Below are positions 36,516 to 47,585 of a stretch of 64,000 nt of DNA, in pieces. The translations under genes were made by a program, and so were the position numbers. Position 1 is the stretch's first letter. The number at the start of each line of letters is the position of its first letter. The notes under the pieces are model-generated. The model was not told the origin of the DNA, made no database searches, and saw nothing but the letters and a program-made list of their open reading frames with translations. Origin of the DNA: Waltergamsia citrina (lineage: Eukaryota > Ascomycota > Sordariomycetes > Hypocreales > Bionectriaceae); contig JAKLNE010000023.1 in the NCBI GenBank assembly GCA_022814615.1, positions 124,001 through 188,000 of the forward strand, written 5' to 3'.

Positions 36516-38196
36516 TTAGTACTCAGCCTCAAGCTCCTCCTCGCCCATGGAGTCGGCAGCAACCTCCTCGTAGTCGCGCTCCAGAGCAGCAAGATCCTCA
36601 CGAGCCTCAGAGAACTCGCCTTCCTCCATACCCTCACCAACGTACCAGTGGACGAAAGCACGCTTGGAGTGCATGAGATCGAACTTCTGGGAGAGCGAGG
36701 ACCAGGCATCGGCAATGGCGGTCGTGTTGGAAAGCATACAGCTGCTTTAGTCAGTACGGTAGTTCTTGAAAGACAAATTAGGATGTCACTTACACAGCAC
36801 GGTCGACCTTGGCAAGATCACCGTTGGGTACGTTCTCGGGAGCCTGGTAGCAGATACCAAGCTTGAAACCGGTAGGGCACCAGTCGACGAACTGGATGGT
36901 ACGCTTGGTCTTGAGGGTAGCCACGGCGTTGTGAGCGTCGGTGGGGACGACGTCACCGCGGTACAGCAAGCAAGTAGCCATGTACTTTCCAAGACGGGGA
37001 TCGCACTTGACCATCTGGTGGTTTGGCTCGAAGCAGGACATGGTCATCTCCTGGACGGAGTTGGCCTCGTGGGCAGCCTTGGCAGCCGAGACAACGGGGG
37101 AGTAGGCGACGAGAGGGAAGTGGATACGAGGGTAAGGGACCAGGTTGGTCTGGAACTCGTTAAGGTCGACGTTCAGGGAGCCATCGAAACGGAGCGAAGC
37201 CGTGATAGAGGAGACGACTGAATGTTGCGTTAGCCCATCTTCACAACCTGAATATCTAAATGAGGGGAATCTTACCCTGAGCAATCAGGCGGTTCAGGTT
37301 CTCGTAGTTAGGACGCTCGAGACCGAGGTTGCGGCGGCAGATGTCGTAGATAGCCTCGTTGTCAACCATGAAGGAGCAGTCGGAGTGCTCCAGGGTGGTG
37401 TGAGTGGTGAGGATAGAGTTGTAAGGCTCAACGACGGAGGTGGCGGTCTGAGGAGCAGGGTAGACGCAGAACTCGAGCTTGCTCTTCTTGCCGTAATCCA
37501 CGGACAGACGCTCCATGAGAAGGGCACCGAAACCAGAACCGGTACCACCACCGAAAGAGTGGAAGACAAGGAAGCCCTGGAGACCTGAGCAGGCGTCGGC
37601 AACACGGCGGATCTTGTCGAGAACACTCTCAATCAGCTCCTTGCCAACAGTGTAGTGACCGCGAGCGTAGTTGTTGGAGGCATCCTCCTTGCCGGTGATC
37701 ATCTGCTCAGGGTGGAAAAGGTTTCGGTAGGCGCCGGTGCGGACCTCGTCGACGACATTGGGCTCGAGATCGCAGTAGATAGCACGGGGAACGTACTTTC
37801 CCTGGCCAGTCTCGGAGAAGAAGGTGCTGAAGCCGTGGTCGGGCTCCTGGGCCTTGCGCTCATCAGTGAGGAAGCCATCGGGCTGTTGATAGGGTCAGTT
37901 GGCTGAACGTTTTTTGTGAATATCAAGCTGTGGCGGTTTTTACCTGGATGCCGTGCTCAAGGCAGTAAAGCTAAAATATAGCATTAGCATATCGAAGCAG
38001 GGCAAGCCGAATAATTACTCGTAGAGTAGCAAAGGATACGAACCTCCCAGCAAGAGTTGGCAATCTGGCAACCGGCCTGGCCGACTATATCATGGCATCA
38101 GTATTTTCCCAAAGTCCGAAAAGCCGCCGTTGACAGCGGTGTGAAAACGCGTGGGAGTGAGGCCCACTAACCGTTGATGCTGATAACCTCACGCAT
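36516..38196 (-). CDS. Alpha-tubulin
   Basis: Six exons: 38196-38172, 38084-38044, 37970-37944, 37882-37276, 37217-36794 and 36741-36516, giving 449 aa. Introns are 87, 73, 61, 58 and 52 nt. The N-terminus MREVISINVGQAGCQ is assembled from exons of 25, 41 and 27 nt. The GTP-binding glycine loop GGGTGSGF lies at about residue 142, and the C-terminus is EELEAEY with the terminal tyrosine. It forms the alpha/beta heterodimer of microtubules. The small 5' exons and many introns are typical of fungal tubulin genes. Confidence 0.98.
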
Positions 38197-39807
38197 GGTT
38201 GTAGTATGTACAGGGCGAGGCTAAAGTTTAAAAGAGGCGAAGGTCGAGGAGAGATGCAGCAGGACCAGAAGCCAGCAGCAACAAACACGGTAGATGAGGT
38301 TTGACGAAGATGAATGAAATGAGGTCGAAAGAGGAGAGCAAGAGAAAGTCAGGTCGTTGGGCCGTCGGAGAGGAAAGAAAATAGGTGGGGGAAATTTGGA
38401 AGACAGGGGGTAGCCTAGGTGGGCTTGGGATTTGTTGATTTCCAGAGCGTGTCTTGAAAAGGTAAGCGCGTCTGCGGGTTCTGGTTGCCCTTGGCCCTCA
38501 GGCAATAATTAAGGTGGTCAAGTACCTTACCTGCCTAAGGTACTACTAGGTAGCAGTAGCCTTCACCGCTGGTGACGGTAATACCTTAATAATTAAATCG
38601 TACGGCGGCAAATTTAGGTAGTGGCCAGCTGGCTCAACAGCGGATCGCAGCGGATCCAGCACCTGCGATCCGCTGGAGGACAACGGCCCACGAACAGCCA
38701 TTAGCGGCGTAATGAGTCTAGGGGCAGGCGCTCTGGTAGGCTGTCAAATTCGGGGCCTGTTCGTGCCCCACTCCTACCATTATCGCGGCCGTCCAGTTGG
38801 CCCGTTCATGGTTAGCCAACGAACCACTCCTACTAAAGGGTAATATTCGTAATTAAGCTATTATACCTCTCCGCTGCCTCTTGTCACGTTCCTTATCCCT
38901 TCCCTCGGTGTACCGCGGCTTCACGACATATGATTTACCGCAAGCTAATATTACTCAAGTTCTCAAGGTCTCCAATCCACTTCTGACTCTATCTCTCTCT
39001 CCATCCCTCCCTCACGAGACCTCGTGGCCATGCGAGCTGCCAGCTACCAGTCGAGAAGGATGATAGCTGGATCACTAAATGCTTGAATCCCGTTCTCCCG
39101 CGCCGCCACCAAGGCCCAAGGGTCTGGCACTCCAGGGCCTCCATGCAGCTCTTCGGCTAATGCGTCGCCCACCACACCCATGCCTGACCTGACAGCCACC
39201 GTCTTAGGGCAATCTGCATGTACCGGAGGTCCGGAGCCTCAGCTTGACATCGTCATCCTCTACCAGTGAATACTGCTATCAACACACCGGAAGTCCTAAA
39301 TTCCCGAGCTCTGTAAGACCAACCGGTATCAACATTGGAGAGCCTTCTGTCTCATCAGCATCAAGCACTCTTCACTACAATATTAATCAACTTAATACAT
39401 CATTCTAATAGCATAGGCTTTATGAAGCCTACCCTTGCCCTGTCGAGGCGATAGGTGTTCGAAGGCAAAACTCATAAACAACCCCGGAATGCGGATACGG
39501 CTCAAGCCATGGGGACTGTGACAAATCAGTATTTGCGGAGTATCACAAGTTCACAACAGTTCCTAATCTCATTAGTACAAGTAATGCCAGGGGTCGGATG
39601 AACATCAAAACCCCCCATTCAAATCCATCGATGATTCGAATGCTGTACTCGTAGCTTGGGCTCGAGTTGTCGACCAGCACGCTAAGCCGTTTTTGGCCAC
39701 AGCCACGACGTTTCCACGTCTGAGCTGTCCAACCACCATGTTACTCGTATAACCACCGACCGACCTGTAATTAATACAACTCATTCACCAGAATCCAGCC
39801 TCTGAAC
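38197..39807. other. Alpha-tubulin promoter and intergenic DNA
   Basis: About 1.6 kb. The tubulin leader (to about 38460) is pyrimidine-rich on the minus strand. Beyond that are a TACTACTAGGTAG-type cluster at 38530-38560, a perfect inverted repeat at 38638-38675 and a GC-rich block to about 38830. No gene is supported. Confidence 0.5.
38638..38675. repeat. Perfect 13-bp inverted repeat
   Basis: CAGCGGATCGCAG at 38638-38650 and CTGCGATCCGCTG at 38663-38675 are exact reverse complements with a 12-nt loop. The loop begins CGGATC, so CAGCGGATC also occurs twice as a direct repeat (38638 and 38648). No transposase is nearby. It may be a remnant of a non-autonomous element or a strong hairpin. 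Confidence 0.75.
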
Positions 39808-40606
39808 ATGGGCTTTCCTACAATTTTTCGTACCCTTACGTCGATCCTCTCTCTATCCACTCTTGTCACCGCCAATGTCGAAAAGGTGATATTTCTTGGC
39901 CCCGAGACTGTCAACGTACCCTCACAAAAACCCACCTTGACGGACCTCAACCTTCTTACCCTCACCCCGGCCAACTACTCCGTTCGCACCGAGCTTGGTC
40001 GCGTCTTTCCCTCGGAAGATTCTCCTCATGGAACAGAAACATGGCTGCTTCTTGACGGGCTGACTGAAGGCCAACGATATGAACTTCGCGTTTGCTGGGC
40101 CGCCATCGTATGCAAGAATCCTTTCCCTTGGAACATTGGTGAAAAAATTGTCTTTCTGAACACTCAATGATAACATCCCACCGTAGGAACCCACAAGCTT
40201 CGATTTAGATGTTTTTGAGTTGAATACTGTCTGGGCCACCCCAGAACTCATCCAGTCTGTCGCCGAGTACTCCTTCTCCCGGCAGAATTCCGACTCGAAG
40301 GATGGAAAGCAACAATCCGAGACTGACGGAACAGAGGAGAGGCTCTCATCAGTTCTGTTGCTAAGAGTCCTCGCCGCGGCGGACTACTTCACCGACAATG
40401 CGGAGCTCATGAAAGCACCTCCGCCAGTGCTGGTTGACCTGATCTTGGACCCGTTCCTATTTAACGTACTGCCTCGTTCTCTCTTGCCCACCGTGGGATA
40501 TATCGTGGCCGTTACGGTAGTGACCTGGTTCATCGCTCGCTGGGCCGCTTCTTCACTTCGATCTGTCGCATCACCTGGCAAAACACCAGCCAAGAAAACA
40601 CAGTAA
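39808..40606 (+). CDS. Type I membrane protein with C-terminal dilysine ER signal, function unknown
   Basis: Exons 39808-40107 and 40187-40606 with a 79-nt intron (GTATGC donor, CCGTAG acceptor) give 239 aa. The N-terminus is a signal peptide (MGFPTIFRTLTSILSLSTLVTA). The next about 100 residues look like a small beta-rich lumenal domain, with LLLDGLTEGQRYELRVCW reminiscent of a fibronectin type III end strand. A hydrophobic segment at about 199-221 (GYIVAVTVVTWFIARW) would cross the membrane, leaving a short basic tail. The last four residues are KKTQ, fitting the KKxx retrieval signal of ER type I proteins. I do not recognise the family. ER residence is inferred from topology and tail. Confidence 0.8.
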
Positions 40607-41071
40607 TTCAACATTGTTATCCCCGTTAGATTATATGTATCGTATGCTTTTTCAAACTCCCAAAAAAACAAGCGTCAAAGAAGTGATAATCACGGGACAA
40701 AGACATGTCCCGTGATCCTATAGATGCTGCAGCTTTACGGTCTACATTCCAAAGCAAACAAAGAATAACTATATGTGACACTCTGCAAGACTTCCGGCGT
40801 ATCATTAATCATGCATCTTCGTAGATTCCCCCAACTTGGCGAACCTTGGAAACGAAAGGACGTGTATGTACCAGGAGCTAGGAGATACGCAAAAGCGTAT
40901 CCAAGCCCTCCAAATCTCCGTCCCCACGATATATCAAATGTAAAAAGAAAAAGAAGAATAAAGGAGAGTGCCTAGTAAATATAAGGCCCAAAAGTGATTG
41001 TGCTCGCGCCTGTAACAGAGCATCGTCTCGTCACCGCTATGTTCTCAGTACAAAAGACAAAAGAGATTCTC
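40607..41071. other. Convergent 3' intergenic region
   Basis: It lies between the ER membrane protein gene and the WW-domain gene, which converge. It is probably the two 3' UTRs. No gene seen. Confidence 0.55.
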
Positions 41072-42389
41072 TCAGTATGGCCCGCCGTAGCCGTGCTGCT
41101 GAGGTTGCCCGTACGGCGGATGGCCACCGTAAGGCGGTTGCCCTTGGTAAGCCCCGGGATATCCGCCGCCGTAACCGCCAGGAGGGCCACCAGGAGGAGG
41201 CGGCCCAGGTGGAGGGGCATAATGATCATGGCTTCCTGGAGGAGGCTGTCCGTAGTTAGGCTGTTGAGAGTAGGGTGCCCCGTGTCCACCAGGCGGCGGT
41301 GGTTGATGCTGCTGCGAGCCATGGTTGTACTGGCCGTATGAGGGTCCAGATGGCGGCGGCGGTCCTGGAGGAGGAGCGTAATCGCCTGGTCGCGGGCCGG
41401 TGGAAGAGGAGGAAGGATAGGATTGTGTAGGCACGGGTGGAGGAGCAGAGCCACCGGCTGATCCAGGTGGATGATATGTTGGAGCCTGACCAGAGTAGCC
41501 GCCGTTCGAGCCGGAGTTGGAGTATCCATAGTTCTGGCCCTAAAAACAAGGAGTCAGTAGGCTTTTCGAATGGGGACACGATCGTATTAGTAAAGTAATG
41601 ACTTACATTGCTGGAGCCAGGCTTGCCGCCGAACATATGAGCCACGCCGCCCATTACGGAACCAGCAAGACCGCTTTGATGCGACCCGTGGCCCGATGAC
41701 TGGCCTCCATGGTAGTTTTGCGGCGTTGAAGGCTTGTTCGACGAGGAGAACATGCTGGACGCCAGCTGGCCGACGAGCTTCCCAGCTGAGGAGTTCTTAC
41801 CTCCTCCACCACTGCCGCCTCCACCATGTGATCCTCCGAGGAACTGGTTCGCAAGTCCACCGAGTGGACTGGATCCCGAGCCGCCACCGCCACCGCCGCT
41901 ACCTCCGCCGCCGGAGCCATGCTTGCCGCCAAGCAACGCGTTCATCGCCATAGTCTAAACGTGGCACGCCGGAGTCAGTGATCACAATTGCGCCATAGTA
42001 CTAGTAGAGAAAGAAAGAGCACCTACTCCGAGTCCCCTATCGCCGTTAGGCCCGTCTGCCCCTCTCATACCATCAGGCATTATAGGCTCCATTGTGCCAT
42101 CGGCATGTCGCACAGTCTGGGAGCCGTCCGGGTGGGTGATAACCTGAGGCTGTGGTGCCCCGGGAGGATGGGGAGCGCCCGGCGTGCCATAAGGATGTTC
42201 ACTAGTCTGCATGGGTGTATTGCCCGTCTGGACGGCCTCGGTAGGAATCTCCCACTGAGAAACGCCAGTAGACAGCTGGACGTAGTAATACTTCTTGCTC
42301 GAGCCATCCCACTGCGCGATCCAACCTGCGGGGAGCGAAGGCGGGGCATACGTTGGCCCGTCGGCGCTGGGGGAGGCTGTTCCAGCCAT
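41072..42389 (-). CDS. WW-domain protein with Gly-rich and Pro/Gln/Tyr-rich regions
   Basis: Exons 42389-42027, 41954-41607 and 41539-41072, with introns of 72 and 67 nt, give 392 aa. A single WW domain is at about residues 18-50 (LPAGWIAQWDG ... YYYVQLSTG ... SQWEIP), a fold that binds proline-rich ligands. The middle exon encodes a Gly/Ser-rich tract with poly-Gly runs, and the last exon a PPPGPPPPGG / GYGG-rich tail that could itself bind WW or SH3 domains and is likely disordered. Such proteins are widespread in filamentous fungi. I cannot assign a specific role. Confidence 0.85.
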
Positions 42390-44083
42390 TGCGGATGGCG
42401 GTGGGAGAAGGAGAGGCGCTTCCTCTTATCGTTTGCGAGGCCGGTTCGCTATCGTCAACGGGAGTTTCGAACAGGTGAAAGGGGAAAAGAAAGAAGGGTG
42501 GGAAAGAGAAAAGAGAGGTGGGATATCGCTGGACTTGTATTATTGGCGGGGGAGGGTCGTGGCTGGCACCGCCACTAAACCTATCGTAACTTGTACCAAG
42601 GTACTGCCTCTGGCTTGTACAAAAGAAGCTAACGTGCGAGCGAGTAAGTGTCTACCTTAGGTATGGTTCTCAGGGTGTGGCCAGGGCAGGCCGGTACAGC
42701 AAAGAGTAACAGCACTAAGGCACAGGCGAGTCTCGACTGTCGGAGCCAAAATTTACAGGAAACAGCACAGCGTTAACATGATGCATTATACCCCAAAAAT
42801 TTTGTACATGTTAGTGGTCGACAAACCGTCGTGGCGGTGACACCTGCAGGCTTACTTACCCTGCTTTTATCTTCAAGCCGTTGCCAAACTGCACTTCTCT
42901 AAAGACATCACTTAGGCATAAAAATATGACTTAACAAGCAAACCCGATGAACATAAGCAAGAATATCATGATCTAATTCGAAATTAACACGTTTATGGCG
43001 TCTAACTCAGGGCACCGTAAAGCGGTCTGATCTACAATCATATCCACCCTCATCCGGGATGGCTGTTATTGGTTATCTCTCTGTCAATCTACAACATCGC
43101 CAAAAAGTTTAACATACATCGAACGTTATCACAACGAAGTGTTTGATGTAAAGTCCCATACACAAACCAACCATTCCATTTCGCGACCAGCGGATGGTCT
43201 CGGAACGCCGAAAGATAATGTCTGAACTGACATATATTACTCCAGGGTAAGTCACCGGCTAAGTTGCCGTGTACTATCATCACGTACCTCAAGGAGGCTT
43301 AGCGCACAGACCCCAGGTAGCTTAGCACAAAGTGACTTCACTGGACAAGAAATCCCCTGGTAGCTAAGCCTTCTCAACTAAGACAAACAAACACGCATCT
43401 TTACAGTGATGTGATGACCACGCCTCCTCAGAGTTGGATACGATGACAAAATGACAAGGAAACAACGTCCATTCACCCACTGTCGACGGCTCTTAAGATG
43501 GACGTCAGCGTTGTGCAGGGGTTGATGTTGCGCCATGCTGCTGGCTGCTTCCAAGGCCCTAGGATGAATGACCACCTACTCTTGGCCATCTGCTTCAACC
43601 TCATGTCACCTATCTCACCAGTGAACTTTGTCCGAAGTTACGCCTGAGCTGTGCTCGCTGCAGATCAAGTCCGAGCTGGGATAAACGAGATGTTAGTCAC
43701 GTTCAACTACGGCGCAAGGGCACACGACGAATGGCGTGGGGTTACATTGTCATCATAGATTTGGTCACTGTGTAGCACAACAGAGGCACGCGAGAGAGAC
43801 GGAATTGTTTCGTGATGATGGTATGTTCATTTTCATGCTCAGCAAAAAAGATAGTATGTACTTGAATAAAGTGTCGTCGTTTCAACCCGCACGACTCTTT
43901 TTTCACAACAGCCACATTTCCCCAAAGATCAGATCCCTATCATCCAATCACAGCCCTCCATTCATTGTTCAGCGACGGAATGAATGATTGTCGTTGTTTA
44001 AGTTCTGTTTGTTCTTAGCCTCAGACTTCGCGAAGGACCTTGGCGTGGTTGCTGGCAGGGCTCTTGGAGCGGACAAGATTGCC
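42390..44083. other. Intergenic DNA without recognised genes
   Basis: The leader and promoter of the WW gene occupy the first few hundred bases (purine-rich on the plus strand). The rest, to the LPMO stop codon, carries only short open frames with no recognisable content. Confidence 0.5.
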
Positions 44084-45046
44084 CTACTCGCAGATGGTGC
44101 CTGGGTAGTACTTACACTGGGAGGCAGCGGTAGGAGCAGCACGGGGCTTCTTCACGAGAGTGGTGGGGGTGTCGAAGATCCTGTTTAAGGGTAAGCAAGG
44201 GCTCATGACAGGCGCTTGATCAGAAGGCTGAGGAGAGGGCGGCTTGGGTTGAGGAGAAGTCTGGTTGGTGTTGTTGTTGGGCGGGGAAAGAGAAGAAGGA
44301 AGGGGATGAGGAAGAGGAGAAGAGGTAGGAGCAGGATTAGGAGAAGGCATAACTGACTTTCTCGGGGCCATGTTGTTGGCGCAGCCACCAGTGGGACCAG
44401 CGGTGTTCTGAGAGTTGCGAGTGACATCGGGGCCAGGGTTGGGGAACTCAAGGTCCTTGCCCTCCTCGGTACCGCAGTCGCCGCCAACGTTAGCGACGAA
44501 CATGTCGGGGCGGCTGTCGAAGCCATCCTGACGCTTGGTCAAGTTGGCGCCACCTCCAATGGTGACAACGGCGCAGTTCATGTACATCTCACGGTTGCCA
44601 ACGTTGTTGAACCAGGTCCAAGCAAAGAGAGCCTCACCAGTGGGAGCATCGGCGGGGACGGTGAAGTCGTAGTTGGTGTCGCCAGTGGCAGAGGGGCAGT
44701 TGCCAATGTAGGAGTGGATGACGGTCCAGGTCTGGGCGTTGTCGTAAGACAGCGAGATCTGGCAGCTACCACCGTTGTGGATGGTTCCGCCGGTGATGGT
44801 CATCTGGTAGGCCTCACCAGGGTTGTAGGTGGTGACGGACTGGCCCTGGGGAGTACCGACGAGCTCGTGGTAGCCCTTGCAGGGGAAGTCAGATCCCGAG
44901 TTGCTGAGAGGGTTGGTCATGCTGTAGTCGATATCGGTAGTGAAGTCGTTGAACTTGGATCGCAGAGGAGCAGGTTGGCTGATCTCCATGTGGGCGGCGG
45001 CCAGGCCGGCGAAGCCAAGGGCGGAAACAATACCGAAGCTCTTCAT
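44084..45046 (-). CDS. AA11 lytic polysaccharide monooxygenase (chitin-active family)
   Basis: Single exon, 320 aa. A signal peptide (MKSFGIVSALGFAGLAAA) leaves His19 as the mature N-terminal residue, as required for the copper histidine brace. The second brace histidine is His90 in TIHNGGSCQISLSYD. The axial tyrosine is Tyr155 in WFNNVGNREMYMNCAV, a near-invariant AA11 block. After about residue 240 comes a Pro/Ser/Asn-rich linker, then a short tail ending KYYPGTICE with two cysteines, so no full X278 module is evident. The family oxidatively cleaves chitin. It is secreted and may help remodel fungal walls or degrade external chitin. Confidence 0.93.
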   Translation of the reverse strand: MKSFGIVSALGFAGLAAAHMEISQPAPLRSKFNDFTTDIDYSMTNPLSNSGSDFPCKGYHELVGTPQGQSVTTYNPGEAYQMTITGGTIHNGGSCQISLSYDNAQTWTVIHSYIGNCPSATGDTNYDFTVPADAPTGEALFAWTWFNNVGNREMYMNCAVVTIGGGANLTKRQDGFDSRPDMFVANVGGDCGTEEGKDLEFPNPGPDVTRNSQNTAGPTGGCANNMAPRKSVMPSPNPAPTSSPLPHPLPSSLSPPNNNTNQTSPQPKPPSPQPSDQAPVMSPCLPLNRIFDTPTTLVKKPRAAPTAASQCKYYPGTICE

Positions 45047-45120
45047 CTTGAATGAGTTGGTTTTGGTAGTTTCTGAAAGTGGTCTGGGTTGAGACTGCTG
45101 TGGTTGTGGTCGAAGGAGGG

Positions 45121-45126
45121 TTTATA
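45121..45126 (-). promoter_or_regulatory. TATA box of the AA11 LPMO gene
   Basis: On the minus strand this reads TATAAA in GATATAAACCC, 75-80 bp upstream of the start codon, a good position for a fungal TATA box. Confidence 0.5.
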
Positions 45127-46132
45127 TCTGCAGAGCACGGCTCGTAGATATAGATTGTTCAAAAGGAACGGGAGTGTTTTGTTTGTTCACGGAACAAGAA
45201 GACAAGGAGAGTAGAAAAGTTTGATTTGGGTTGAACGACGACGAACAACAGAAGTGGTTGTGAAAAGGAGGGATTGGGTATCTTTGTTAAGCACCGGGCT
45301 GATGAAGAAGAAGAGAGAGTGGTGGACAAGCGGGAAGGAGACGGACTTCTTTATAGTACAAGCGAACACTCACATCCCATGAAACATCCATCGGATTCAC
45401 CTGGTATTCAGGAGGGCGTGTGAACGTGGTGAATAGACGGAGTCACAAGCGGATGAGTGGGCATGGCTGATTGATTCACGCGGTGCTCCGCCAAAGACTC
45501 TCGCGCCGTACCGTTGCAACCAGCTTATGCACATCACGTCTGGGGGTGTAGGTAACTACAATAGCTGGCTGGCAGCGTAGCAATAGCCATGCTCTGAATG
45601 GGTCAATGAGCTTGAATGGTACATGGTGAATGGGTGTAAGGTGAATGAATGGGGTGGTCGTGGGCCCCTTGAGCAGTGACTTTCCCAAAGCGACAGGCGG
45701 CTGAGACGAAACGAGGTTGAAGGCAGGTCGAATGACATCGAATCGCGTAGGCTGTAGGCGTGTAAGTCGGCACACGGGTAGAAACAATGCTACCAGCCCG
45801 GTGGGACCAAGGAGCTCTTGTCGGCCAGGGTCAAGGTAAGACTAAGACTGAGACTAAGGCCAAGAATCAAAGTCAAGAAGGGACCCGCCTTCGCCGCCGA
45901 CCTGTCCCCGACCATCGAAACGTATGCTACGTTGTAAAGCCCCCGGAGTAAACATGCACAGCGCACCCACACCCGGGGCAAAGAAGACGAAACAAGGGAC
46001 TCCGGCGAACATTGGCGGTGGCTACTGAGGGTGGGGTCAAGAGGCGGCGAGTCGCCGAGCCACGGCCGGTGCATCGCTGAACTACTGATGGTGATGCCTG
46101 TCCAAGCTTCTGCATATTTCTCCGCAGAGCTC

Positions 46133-46153
46133 GAGCCCGAGCCTGAGCCCGAG
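46133..46153. repeat. GAGCCY hexamer repeat
   Basis: Three and a half copies of GAGCCC/GAGCCT, flanked by GAGCTC on both sides. Confidence 0.8.
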
Positions 46154-46453
46154 CTCAGACTGAATTGAGTATTGGCAGTCAGTGTCTCATGGCCGTTGCA
46201 GGCGAGGCGGATTGACGCCATGCAGCCATGCGCTCAGAAGAACAGGCCGGCTAGCCGCCAGGTTCATGCGCGCACGAGCAAGCACAGGAAGCGATCTCCG
46301 TGGGCGTTGGAGCCTCACGAGTGACAAGAAGCCTATCAGGATTGTGTGCTTGAGTTACGGGCGGATAACTTCAGCAACGACGGGATGTAATGCAGCGACT
46401 AGATGCAAGTCAGCAGTCAAAACCTTGAGGTAAGGGACTACCTTAGCCGCCAG

Positions 46454-46479
46454 CCAACCAACCAACCAATCAACCAACC
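46454..46479. repeat. CCAA tetranucleotide microsatellite
   Basis: About six CCAA units with one CCAAT interruption in non-coding DNA. Confidence 0.85.
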
Positions 46480-47547
46480 GGCACCTGCCCAAGATGCTGC
46501 TGACTGCAAGATGCAGCAGGTACGACTACGACTACCACTACGAGCGGCGTACCTGCCGGCGGCCGTCTGTCAGTGACTGTCAGTCGCTGTTGTGGAAGGG
46601 TGGAAAGGTCAGTGGAATGTGCATGGGTGGGTCAACGTTTCCTGTTCCTGAATATTAGTCGCGACTTGGGGTCCAATCATGCCACTGCGCGGCTGGCCCG
46701 TGTGAAACAAACGTCAGAGATCTGTGCTACTTTGGTAGGCGCGACTCGCACGAGTCGTCCTTCACTTAGCTCCCCGTACTCCATGCCCGTACTCCGTGCC
46801 TGTACTCCGTAGAGTCGGCCGTAACAGGACACAGAATGGAAACACATCCAGTCATTCCTTACCTTATGCTGTTTCCATCCTTGATTCCTTCCCACATGCA
46901 ATGAACGCAATGCATTCATGGGCGGCCTCAGTAAGTAAAACATTGTTTGGAATGAGCGCCTTCTTTGTTTCTTTGTTTCTTGGTTTCTTAGTCCTTTCTC
47001 GCATTCTTCCCTTGCATCCCTCTCTTCCTCCCTCCCTCCCTCTTCAGACCTAAGGTAGTGGTTGCTTTACCCTTCGAGGTACTACTATACTACCCCTTAT
47101 CATGCGAGGTATCGTGGAGATGTAAAGAAACACCCAGAACGACTGCTCGATCGAAGCGCTGGCACCAGAGCTACCTACCAACCGCTCGTCCGATGCCACC
47201 ACACTTCTTCCTTTATCTCCTTCATTTGGCTTGATCATTTTGAGCCCTAGACCTTGTGGGCGATCACGCCTTTACCTTAACCATGTCCAGCAGTTGGTGG
47301 TCACCACCCCAGGCTCCTGCCCCCCCTTTTCATCGCGGGAACGCTCTAAGCGGAAGGTGTGGCCCTGGCCATCAAACGTGTTCGCCTCTTCGCACTTGCC
47401 CATTTTCTCTAGTGTTGCTACCGCGATTAGAGTTGTTCTTGGCTCCGCGAATCGAACGGAAGGCAGCGGCAACGCGCAGCGGAAAGCTGAAAAGCGGAAA
47501 TTCTCCTAGTAACACCTTCAAGTTATTACCGTGAATGGTCTTCAAGT

Positions 47548-47585
47548 TGTAGTAGTACTATGGCAGTAGTAGTGCTACTACTAAA
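47548..47585. repeat. TAGTAG/TACTAC cluster
   Basis: Contains TAGTAGTACTA followed by GTAGTAGTGCTACTACTA, an interrupted self-complementary array of TAG/CTA trinucleotides. Similar short clusters recur in other non-coding parts of the window. Confidence 0.7.

Noticed and set aside
45790..46221. 143-codon minus-strand frame in the gene-poor interval
   Set aside because: Low-complexity Ser/Gly and Leu/Ser stretches arising from simple repeats. No recognisable feature or splice partner.
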